Source of the DNA: JBBRMU01 sp038230655
GTDB taxonomy: Bacteria > Patescibacteriota > Microgenomatia > UBA1406 > GWC2-37-13
Assembly: GCA_038230655.1 (NCBI GenBank)
Contig: JBBRMU010000041.1
Span: 1-5,080 of the forward strand
DNA: 5,080 nt
Direction: 5' to 3'
Of this stretch, positions 1-5,079 are shown in pieces; positions within the stretch are counted from its first letter, which is position 1; every line of letters begins with the position of its first letter. The position numbers and the translations under genes are program-made. The notes beneath the pieces are model-generated. The model did no database searches and had not been told where the DNA came from. It saw only the letters and a list, made by a program, of their open reading frames with translations.

Positions 1-1
1 C

Positions 2-149
2 GTCGTGGAGCTCGCCGCCGAGCAGGGCTACGAGGCGCTGCCGACGACCGACGTCGAGGCGCTCGGCCACTGGTTCCGGGACAGCGCCGACGCGGGCTCG
101 CTGCCGCGCTACCTCGAGACGTTCCAGCACACGGTCGGGGTCATGCAGA
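2..149 (+). CDS. Adenosine deaminase fragment (internal piece, foreign to the rest of the window)
   Basis: This is a partial gene, open at the left edge and broken at the right. It encodes about 49 residues reading VELAAEQGYEALPTTD, then a stretch containing HWFRDSADAGSLPRYLETF, then QHTVGVMQ. The LPTTD, GSLxRYLETF and HTVGVMQ segments are typical of adenosine deaminases from Actinobacteria, which hydrolyse adenosine to inosine and ammonia in purine salvage. None of the zinc-binding or catalytic residues fall in this short piece. The GC content is very high and third codon positions are almost all G or C, in sharp contrast to every other gene here. Similarity to the family ends after the MQ at 143-148; a threonine codon would be expected next. 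The frame then runs on into AT-rich sequence as nonsense until a stop near 236. The family assignment is fairly sure. Its physical linkage to the rest of the window is doubtful. Confidence 0.75.
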
Positions 150-153
150 TGGA
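147..153. other. Chimeric junction between GC-rich and AT-rich DNA
   Basis: Base composition switches within a few bases here, from very GC-rich to AT-rich. Two unrelated genes on opposite strands lose their family resemblance at the same point: adenosine deaminase from the left after base 148 or 149, and the PurH-like protein from the right after its proline codon at 150-152. There is no inverted repeat, integrase, attachment-like duplication or insertion sequence at the joint. A chimeric read, ligation product or misassembly is the simplest reading. The breakpoint is uncertain by about 3 bases. Confidence 0.8.
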
Positions 154-473
154 TTTGTTCTATCAAATAAAATGCCGCTTTCAACCTGAAAACTTATCGT
201 CTTCATTCTTCCATCAAAACTTTCTGGATTGCCAGTAATATCTTGGATAGGAACAACATCAATACCTTCATCAGTTAAGGCCTTTGCAGTTCCCCCTGTA
301 GAGATTATCCCGAATCCTAACGAGTCAAGAGATTTTGCAAAATCCGCTATACCTGATTTATCAGAAACACTTAGGAGAGCATATTTGTCGAAGTGTTCAT
401 TTTCCGGCGCTAAAATTTTATCCGGTTGAGGAGAGATTGATAATTCTTCACGAAGCCCCTCATGATTTGCCAT
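150..473 (-). CDS. purH: PurH-like protein (IMP cyclohydrolase / AICAR formyltransferase), N-terminal fragment
   Basis: The fragment encodes 108 residues from the ATG at 471-473. After a 30-residue leader not typical of the family comes the MGS-like fold of the IMP cyclohydrolase half: YALLSVSDKSG (31-41), IISTGGTAKAL (56-66) and ITGNPESFDGRMKT (79-92). In bacterial PurH this domain closes the ring of FAICAR to give IMP, the last step of purine synthesis; the formyltransferase half would lie beyond the break. The usual TLHPxxHxGIL segment is replaced by TISFQVESGIL (92-102), while the lysine of the RxKT motif (K91) is kept. The gene is cut at the chimeric junction, so the presence of the second domain is unknown. 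An ATG at 489-491 is in frame but lies upstream of the TATAAT element, so the start at 473 is preferred. A short stand-alone MGS protein is a less likely alternative. Confidence 0.75.
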
Positions 474-486
474 ACCCCTAATTATA
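474..486 (-). promoter_or_regulatory. -10 element for a leaderless purH transcript
   Basis: Read on the minus strand, a perfect TATAAT (481-486) is followed by seven bases, TAGGGGT, and then the ATG of purH. Transcription would begin at or next to the A of the start codon, leaving no 5' leader. The AGGGG just before the ATG resembles a Shine-Dalgarno sequence but is too close to the start codon and would not be transcribed. No good -35 hexamer is visible; the spacer consists of AAAAT repeats. Confidence 0.55.
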
Positions 487-490
487 CACA

Positions 491-510
491 TTTTATTTTA
501 TTTTATTTTT
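491..510. repeat. Short tandem repeat (TTTTA)n
   Basis: Three exact TTTTA units are followed by TTTTT. On the purH coding strand this is an AAAAT tract that fills the space immediately upstream of the TATAAT element, where a -35 region would lie. It could vary in length by slippage and so alter promoter spacing, but it is short and may simply reflect AT-rich composition. Confidence 0.6.
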
Positions 511-527
511 CTAATTCACCAGATTCT

Positions 528-542
528 TGATTAAAGTAATCA
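528..542. promoter_or_regulatory. Possible operator palindrome between divergent promoters
   Basis: TGATTA (528-533) and TAATCA (537-542) form a perfect 6-bp dyad separated by AAG. It sits about 40 bp upstream of the purH TATAAT element and about 70 bp upstream of the promoter for the small ORF on the other side, a suitable place for a dimeric regulator. The half-sites are AT-rich and a chance origin is quite possible. Confidence 0.25.
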
Positions 543-609
543 CAAACAGAGTTGAGTTTTAAAAAAACTACATATTTTCTGCATTAAAACCTTTCGAATT
601 TTGCTCTTC

Positions 610-638
610 TTGATACGCGGCTAAATTTATGATACAAT
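610..638 (+). promoter_or_regulatory. Sigma-70-like promoter, leaderless, for the small membrane protein
   Basis: TTGATA (610-615) and TACAAT (633-638) are separated by exactly 17 bp, each hexamer differing from the consensus at one position. The ATG of the downstream gene begins six bases after the -10 hexamer, so the start of transcription should coincide with the start codon. There is no room for a ribosome binding site, and none is seen. Confidence 0.65.
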
Positions 639-644
639 GCGGGC

Positions 645-896
645 ATGAATTTCTACGCACGTGAAACTTTAAAAAATGCAGGAGTAGTAATCATGAATGC
701 TATCATCCTAGTTATAGTGATAATGTACGGGTTTCCTTTAAGCATTACTCTGTCCGCATATTTAGCTGCACTCCTTTTAACAGGGATCTGCTTCTTGTGC
801 ATTGTTACCTGTTATCAAGCAATACGGTTTTTTATTTCATTATTTAAGATTGGACTTATAAAGAGACCTTCACTCTTTATATACTATAAAGAGTAA
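645..896 (+). CDS. Small two-helix membrane protein of unknown function
   Basis: The gene encodes 83 residues. I do not recognise the family. The protein has a short polar N-terminus (MNFYARETLKN), a hydrophobic helix at about residues 12-30, a second at about 34-58 that may extend to 67, and a basic, aromatic C-terminal tail (FKIGLIKRPSLFIYYKE). This fits a small inner-membrane protein with both ends on the same side. The tail carries several basic residues, suggesting by the positive-inside rule that both ends are cytoplasmic. No signal-peptidase site or catalytic motif is visible. Support for expression comes from the well-formed promoter directly upstream. The gene diverges from purH and is followed 218 bp later by the Wzy-like gene, so it is probably transcribed alone. 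Its last codons and stop lie inside a strong inverted repeat. It could be non-coding, with the region serving another role, but the long hydrophobic reading frame argues against that. Confidence 0.6.
   Translation: MNFYARETLKNAGVVIMNAIILVIVIMYGFPLSITLSAYLAALLLTGICFLCIVTCYQAIRFFISLFKIGLIKRPSLFIYYKE
857..894 (+). repeat. Two mutually exclusive hairpins over the stop codon of the small ORF
   Basis: The 9-mer TATAAAGAG occurs at 857-865 and again at 885-893, and its exact complement CTCTTTATA lies between them at 873-881. The middle segment can pair with either neighbour: 9 bp with a 7-base loop on the left, or 10 bp (872-881 with 885-894) with a 3-base loop on the right. The right-hand hairpin includes the first base of the stop codon (894-896). 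Neither hairpin is followed by a run of T on either strand, so a classical intrinsic terminator is unlikely. An mRNA 3'-end stabiliser or processing site, or a protein-binding dyad, is possible. Confidence 0.75.
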
Positions 897-902
897 ATAT
901 CT

Positions 903-929
903 GTGAGAACTAATCACGTTCGTTTTTTT
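903..929 (+). terminator. Weak candidate terminator after the small ORF
   Basis: GAAC (907-910) can pair with GTTC (918-921), or GTGA (903-906) with TCAC (914-917), ahead of an uninterrupted run of seven T (923-929). The stems are only 4 bp, so this is a poor hairpin, but the T-run lies in the right place 27 bases after the stop codon. Confidence 0.3.
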
Positions 930-1028
930 CTACATACTAATTTCTCTTAAATTGGAATAGAAACTCCATAACATCACCCTGTATTTCTCATTAAATGATA
1001 GAAGATTTATGCAAACCATAAGCTGTAG

Positions 1029-1079
1029 TTGACAATATAGTAAAATAGCATTGACATAAAGGTTTTTATTTCCTAAAGT
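1029..1079 (+). promoter_or_regulatory. Promoter region of the Wzy-like gene with a repeated TTGACA
   Basis: A perfect TTGACA appears at 1029-1034 and again at 1051-1056, 22 bp apart. The second copy has TAAAGT 17 bp downstream (1074-1079), a four-of-six match to a -10 hexamer, which would place the start of transcription near 1086. The first copy has no convincing -10 partner at 16-18 bp. No ribosome binding site precedes the ATG at 1115. The remainder of 897-1114 holds no recognisable gene or RNA. Confidence 0.4.
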
Positions 1080-1158
1080 TAAGATACTTATAAATATCAT
1101 TTGCTGTACCTTTTATGAACAAAGACTATCCCCTATTTGACAAGATAAAAACCTTTAT
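1056..1158. repeat. 14-bp perfect inverted repeat flanking the start codon of the Wzy-like gene
   Basis: ATAAAGGTTTTTAT at 1056-1069 is the exact reverse complement of ATAAAAACCTTTAT at 1145-1158. As RNA the stem could extend inward by one U-G (1070 with 1144) and one U-A (1071 with 1143) pair, to about 16 bp. The enclosed 71 bases contain the candidate -10 hexamer and the ATG at 1115. The left arm shares its first base with the second TTGACA; the right arm encodes residues near the start of the protein. A perfect match this long so close together is not expected by chance even in AT-rich DNA. Confidence 0.75.
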
Positions 1159-3214
1159 TCTATCCGTAATCATATTTTTATTTCCCTTGTTTTTTCTTCC
1201 TACGACACAAGACTTCTTTGGATTTAATAAACTTTATCTACTAGCTGCAGGCGCTCTCTCTCTTATACTTGTTAGCTCTATTGAAGTTTTTGTAACAAAA
1301 AAAATTATCTGGCAACAGAATAAAATAGACAAAGTAATTATTTTGTTTTGTCTAGCTGTTGGTCTCTCCACATTCCTTGCTTCACCAAATAAATATCAGG
1401 CAGTTTTAAGCGTTAACTTTGGCTTAGTTATGATTCTAGCATTAGCCGTAATTTCTTTTTACCTTGTGAGAGTTACTCAGCCTGTTAAAGTTGCTCTTAG
1501 AAAGATATTTCTTTTTTCAACAGCTATAGCAGGGTTGTTCGAGATTTTCTTTTATTTCCAACCATTTAAAACAGTTGACTTGCCAACGGGACTGGCATTT
1601 CTAAAAGTACCTTACTTTAATACAGTCGGAACACTTATTGACCTCAGTATGTTACTTGGGTTTGCATTAACGATCGTATTAGCTCAATTGGTTTCTCACA
1701 ACAATGATACTTCTCAAGATTCAACCGAGAATCCAGCTGTTTCATATATTGTAATGACTGTCGTGAGTATTGCACTTGTTCTTTCACTCTATGGTGTCAT
1801 TAAACCATTAGCCGATAAAACTGCAACTCTCCCCTATCCGCCAATGAGACTCAGCTGGGCAGCCGCAATCGACACGTTAAAGAATCCTTTAAATGCAGTA
1901 TTTGGTATAGGATCAGATAATTTTTCAGCAATTTTTACTCATGAGAAAGATGTTCAGTATAATCAGTCAAATCAGTGGCAGATAACTTCCTTCAACGTTT
2001 CACGATCGACGGTCCTACACATCTTAACAGAAGGTGGACTACTTTCATTAGTAGCTTTAGTAATTATGATCTTGATTTCATTCAAACAAATTTCTGAAGA
2101 AAAATCACGCAGTATGAGATTTACTTTAGCATTACCTTTGATATATACCATAACTTTAATGTTACTTTTCCCTCCATCAATCTATATTTTTTTCATATTT
2201 TTTCTAGCCACAGCACTGACATCTCATCACTATGCGATAAGAAACTCTAAAGAAATGACACTACTCGATGCCACCACGATTGCACCAATTTACATCGGCC
2301 TGGCATTAATCGGAGCCGTAATTGTTATTGCTTCCTCCTTCCTTCTAGGGAAAGCTTACCTGGCTGAGTACTATTTTAGAAATGCGATAGTTGCTGATAG
2401 TAAAGGTGATCTACAAAGAGTGTACGACTATCATGTTAAAGCAATAGTCCAGAATCCTTATATAGAGAAGTATAGAATTAGTTTTTCACAAGTAAACTTA
2501 TTTATTGCAAATAGTATTGCTTCAAAAGCTCAGAAACAGAGTGGAACTTCTGGAGACAATAAATCTCAAGCTAAACTAAGTGACAAGGATAAAAGTGATA
2601 TTACTGAAAGGATCCAACTAGCAATCGCAGAAAGCAAAGATGCTGTAACTCTTAATCCTCAAAAGGCAGTTAATGTTGAAAATCTGGCAGCACTTTATAG
2701 GAATCTTCTATCTGTTGCTCAAGGCTCTGACGCTTGGACAGTCGCCGCTTATCAGAGAGCGATAGCTATGGATCCAAACAACCCGAGCTATAGACTTAAT
2801 TTAGGAGGAGTTTACTATACTCTTGGTGACTACACGAATGCTCAAAACCTATTCGCCCAAGCAGCAACTTTAAAACCAGACTGGCCAAATGCATACTATA
2901 ACCTGGCATGGGCTTCATACCAGAAGAAAGATATTAAAACAGCTGTCGATTCAATGCAAAATGTTCTGACACTCCTAGGAGCAAGTAAGGACTCTGCTGA
3001 CTACAAAAAAGCTGCTACAGAGTTGGCAGAGTTTAAAAATAAGCTATCTAAAGAAGAAGAACAGGCTAAAAAACCAATACCAACTGCAACTCCTGTGGCT
3101 TCAGCAGAAGCGAAAATACAGAGGCCAAAACAGCTTAGCTTACCGACACCTGACATTGCTACTGTGGAGCCAAAAATAAGACTTCCAAAAACAGCCTCAC
3201 CTTCTGCAAGATAA
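1115..3214 (+). CDS. Wzy/O-antigen-ligase-like polytopic membrane protein with C-terminal TPR repeats
   Basis: The protein has 699 residues in three parts. Residues ~12-411 hold about eleven membrane helices (near 12-30, 39-58, 73-91, 98-118, 128-148, 171-194, 209-229, 307-323, 336-352, 353-370 and 387-411). A large loop at ~231-306 carries the signature region of the Wzy_C family: RLSWAAAIDTLKNP (245-258), FGIGSDNF (263-270) and, before the next helix, LHILTEGGLLSL (301-312). Family members polymerise or ligate lipid-linked glycans on the outer face of the membrane. Residues ~412-622 are soluble and helical; the clearest TPR units are ~557-588 (NPSYRLNLGGVYYTLGDY onward) and ~591-622, with degenerate units before them around 416-448 and 520-553. 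The tail (651-699) is Pro/Lys/Ala-rich, with a rough 20-residue repeat (AKIQRPKQ, PKIRLPKT). Fusions of this kind are common in Microgenomates genomes. The glycan substrate cannot be told from sequence. The start has no ribosome binding site, but nothing better lies nearby. Confidence 0.8.
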   Translation: MNKDYPLFDKIKTFILSVIIFLFPLFFLPTTQDFFGFNKLYLLAAGALSLILVSSIEVFVTKKIIWQQNKIDKVIILFCLAVGLSTFLASPNKYQAVLSVNFGLVMILALAVISFYLVRVTQPVKVALRKIFLFSTAIAGLFEIFFYFQPFKTVDLPTGLAFLKVPYFNTVGTLIDLSMLLGFALTIVLAQLVSHNNDTSQDSTENPAVSYIVMTVVSIALVLSLYGVIKPLADKTATLPYPPMRLSWAAAIDTLKNPLNAVFGIGSDNFSAIFTHEKDVQYNQSNQWQITSFNVSRSTVLHILTEGGLLSLVALVIMILISFKQISEEKSRSMRFTLALPLIYTITLMLLFPPSIYIFFIFFLATALTSHHYAIRNSKEMTLLDATTIAPIYIGLALIGAVIVIASSFLLGKAYLAEYYFRNAIVADSKGDLQRVYDYHVKAIVQNPYIEKYRISFSQVNLFIANSIASKAQKQSGTSGDNKSQAKLSDKDKSDITERIQLAIAESKDAVTLNPQKAVNVENLAALYRNLLSVAQGSDAWTVAAYQRAIAMDPNNPSYRLNLGGVYYTLGDYTNAQNLFAQAATLKPDWPNAYYNLAWASYQKKDIKTAVDSMQNVLTLLGASKDSADYKKAATELAEFKNKLSKEEEQAKKPIPTATPVASAEAKIQRPKQLSLPTPDIATVEPKIRLPKTASPSAR

Positions 3215-3229
3215 AAGTTGAGAATAAGG

Positions 3230-3541
3230 TTACGATTTAGGGAGAGTTGGTGATAAAGTAGGTTGATCCTTCTCATTTAATCCAACAAAAACATAGACAG
3301 TATTCTGAAATGCTTTTAAGATAGCACTCCCTATTTCAATTTCTTTTTTAACACCATTAATATCATTAATTTTAACGCTTCCTTTAATGATACTTACAAA
3401 ATTAGTGTGCAAAGAAAGGATATCGAATGGTCCTTTCTCGTTTAATCCTGATACACTTTTTACAACTCCTTTAAATAAAGTGGTATCCGGTGAGATTACC
3501 TGCAACATAAATCCTTTTTTTTCATCCATTGAGTCCGCCAT
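3230..3541 (-). CDS. atpC: ATP synthase F1 epsilon subunit, short form
   Basis: The gene encodes 103 residues from the ATG at 3539-3541. It forms the N-terminal beta-sandwich of the epsilon subunit: FMLQVISPDTTLFKG (11-25), VKSVSGLNEKGPFDILSLHTNF (27-48, matching the family's GxxGILPxHxxF region) and the strand pair IEIGSAILKAFQNTVYVF (68-85). This domain joins the gamma shaft to the c-ring in the rotor. The protein ends soon after in a Pro/Thr/Ser tail, so the two-helix C-terminal domain that inhibits rotation in E. coli epsilon (139 residues) is absent; a natural stop and a clean tail argue against a frameshift. The chosen start lies one base after the atpD stop, suggesting translational coupling. 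A second ATG at 3527-3529, with a weak GGCGGA four bases upstream, would give 99 residues. A longer frame starting at 3571 overlaps atpD and adds nothing family-like. Confidence 0.85.
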   Translation of the reverse strand: MADSMDEKKGFMLQVISPDTTLFKGVVKSVSGLNEKGPFDILSLHTNFVSIIKGSVKINDINGVKKEIEIGSAILKAFQNTVYVFVGLNEKDQPTLSPTLPKS

Positions 3542-3542
3542 A

Positions 3543-4916
3543 TTAATGTTGAATATCCGAAAGTGAACCAATATTCATGAATGTTTCTGCAGGGTAGTCA
3601 TCATAGCCACCTTTAAGTATAGCTGTCACATCTATTACAGTGGTCTCTAGTGGCACGTACTGGCCTTTTTGACCTGTCTGTGACTCTACGACAGATAAAC
3701 TTTGTGTCATATAGTTTTTGAGAATCCGTGCACGTTTATATATCACCTGATCTTCCGGAGATAGCTCAGACTCTCCAACAAGTGAGACAATCCGCTCCAC
3801 AGTTGATGCTCTTTTTAGAACTGACTGAGCTTGGAGATATGTTTCATAGTGAGAAGTACCTACAACCTCAATATTCAGTGCTGAAGAGGTTGAAGCAAGA
3901 AGATCCACAGCTGGGAATCTCCCCTCCTGATAGATTGATCTTGATAGAACAACTGTAGAGTCTAGATAAGGAAAGATTGACTGAACAGCATTATCGGTAA
4001 GGTCATCAGACGGTATATATATTGCCTCTATCGCCGTTAGAGAAGCATCCTTTTGTGAGATAAGACGCTCCTGTAGGCTTGCCATTTCTGAAGAAAGAGT
4101 GGCTTGATAACCTCCTTCAGAAGGAATAACATTCATTAATGTCGCAAGTTCATATCCGGCTTGAACGAATCTGAACATGTTATCTAAGAAGAACAAAACA
4201 TTTTTTTTCTTAACATCACGAAAGTACTCAGCAATTGTAATACCGGCAAATGCAGTTCTAAAACGTACGGCAGGGTTGTCTCCCATCGTACCATAGATTA
4301 AACTAACTGCCGGTAATACTCCGCTTTGCTTTAAAGTTTCATATAACTCCTGACCTTCACGTACACGCTCGCCTACCCCTGTAAAAACAGAGAGTGTATC
4401 GTTCTTTTGAATATTAACAACATTATGGATGATCTCAGTTAAAAGTATTGTTTTGCCAACGCCAGCTCCTCCAAATAATCCTACTCTTCCACCTTTAAAT
4501 ATTGGAGCAAAAAAGTCAATGCTTTTAATACCAGTCTGGAGAACTTTACTTGGGACTACGAGTTCTTCAAGCGTAATATTTGAGTCAAAGATAGAGCGTA
4601 GTTCAGTTTTTGCTAAAGAACCTTGCCCATCCTGTGTTTCACCAAATAAGTTCTGAACTCTTCCAAGAACGCTTTCTCCAACAGGTATCATAAGCGGTTT
4701 TCCTGTATTGATAACCACACTCCCCCGATGAAGTTTATAAGAAGTTGACAGTAAAAAACAAAAGAAAGTCAAGTCATTAGAAGAAGAATAAACCTCCATT
4801 TGTACTGAACTGTCCTCTTCTAAGATTAAAAGATCATGGATTGCGGGAGGGTTATCATAAAATTTTACCTCGGTTATGTTCCCTTTAATGCTGATGATCC
4901 TACCGTTTTTATTCAT
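3543..4916 (-). CDS. atpD: ATP synthase F1 beta subunit (catalytic), divergent CPR type
   Basis: The protein has 457 residues, near the usual 460-480. It is the catalytic subunit that makes ATP in the alpha3-beta3 ring at the inner face of the membrane. Domains in order: N-terminal beta-barrel (~1-78), nucleotide-binding domain (~79-350) and C-terminal helical domain (~351-457). Catalytic residues are intact: Walker A GGAGVGKT (149-156), GERVREG with the catalytic glutamate E183 and R184, and DNMFRF (245-250), whose arginine matches E. coli Arg246. Several normally invariant stretches differ: MNEPPG is MGDNPA (211-216), LLGRxPSAVGYQPT is LMNVIPSEGGYQAT (260-273), IYPAVDPLDSTSR is RFPAVDLLASTSS (333-345, Phe in place of the adenine-stacking Tyr), and DELSEED is SELSPED (383-389). 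From memory these match Microgenomates homologues, so it is probably a functional lineage variant. GAGAG nine bases before the ATG is a weak ribosome binding site. The upstream gene ends 37 bases before this start. Confidence 0.93.
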   Translation of the reverse strand: MNKNGRIISIKGNITEVKFYDNPPAIHDLLILEEDSSVQMEVYSSSNDLTFFCFLLSTSYKLHRGSVVINTGKPLMIPVGESVLGRVQNLFGETQDGQGSLAKTELRSIFDSNITLEELVVPSKVLQTGIKSIDFFAPIFKGGRVGLFGGAGVGKTILLTEIIHNVVNIQKNDTLSVFTGVGERVREGQELYETLKQSGVLPAVSLIYGTMGDNPAVRFRTAFAGITIAEYFRDVKKKNVLFFLDNMFRFVQAGYELATLMNVIPSEGGYQATLSSEMASLQERLISQKDASLTAIEAIYIPSDDLTDNAVQSIFPYLDSTVVLSRSIYQEGRFPAVDLLASTSSALNIEVVGTSHYETYLQAQSVLKRASTVERIVSLVGESELSPEDQVIYKRARILKNYMTQSLSVVESQTGQKGQYVPLETTVIDVTAILKGGYDDYPAETFMNIGSLSDIQH

Positions 4917-4953
4917 AAGTGTAAACTCTCAAATCATAATTAAACCACGTGCT

Positions 4954-5079
4954 TTATTTAAACCACATATTCCTGCCTGCAATTCTCTCGAGCGATTTCT
5001 TATCTTCCTCAAGTTTCTTTGCCTTTCTTTGTTCACTATAAAGAATCTGCGACTGGGTTTCAATGTGTGTTAAGGCGCT
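4954..5079 (-). CDS. C-terminal 41 codons of the gene upstream of atpD, probably the gamma subunit
   Basis: The reading frame enters from the right edge and ends at a TAA at 4954-4956. The visible protein is one charged, probably helical stretch (SALTHIETQSQILYSEQRK, then AKKLEEDKKSLERIAGRNMWFK). Position directly before atpD in a bacterial atp operon predicts atpG, the rotor shaft. The end can be laid by eye against the usual gamma C-terminus (YNKARQ, then about eight residues, then ELxEIVAGA), with matches at K-A-K, L-E and I-A-G, but the similarity is weak. The last residues (RNMWFK) and the very basic middle are unusual for gamma. The assignment rests mainly on gene order; an unrelated or inserted gene is possible. 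Confidence 0.5.
   Translation of the reverse strand, partial: SALTHIETQSQILYSEQRKAKKLEEDKKSLERIAGRNMWFK

Noticed and set aside
5..238. An open frame running from the adenosine deaminase fragment into the AT-rich region
   Set aside because: Family similarity ends near 148 and the remainder is antisense to purH; the read-through is an artefact of the junction, not a fusion protein.
474..491. Upstream in-frame ATG for purH at 489-491, and AGGGG as a ribosome binding site for the ATG at 473
   Set aside because: The upstream ATG lies before the TATAAT element and would not be transcribed from it. AGGGG is only two bases from the ATG and also upstream of the expected transcription start.
1056..1158. 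Miniature transposable element with 14-bp terminal inverted repeats
   Set aside because: No target-site duplication flanks the arms, and the interval contains the promoter and first codons of a well-formed gene, so insertion is unlikely.
3180..3230. Intrinsic terminator for the atp operon just past atpC
   Set aside because: On the minus strand only a 3-bp CAG/CTG stem precedes a short T-run; too weak to call.
3001..3276. Minus-strand open frame opposite the TPR tail
   Set aside because: It lies antisense to the Wzy-like gene, runs across the atpC stop region and shows no domain; it is a shadow of the real coding frame.
3728..4656. Plus-strand open frames opposite atpD
   Set aside because: They are antisense to a strongly conserved gene and have no recognisable domain or start signal.
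645..4916. Alternative genetic code (TGA read as Gly or Trp, as in some CPR lineages)
   Set aside because: All complete genes end in TAA, have no in-frame TGA, and are full length under the standard code. This shows no sign of recoding, though it cannot exclude it genome-wide.
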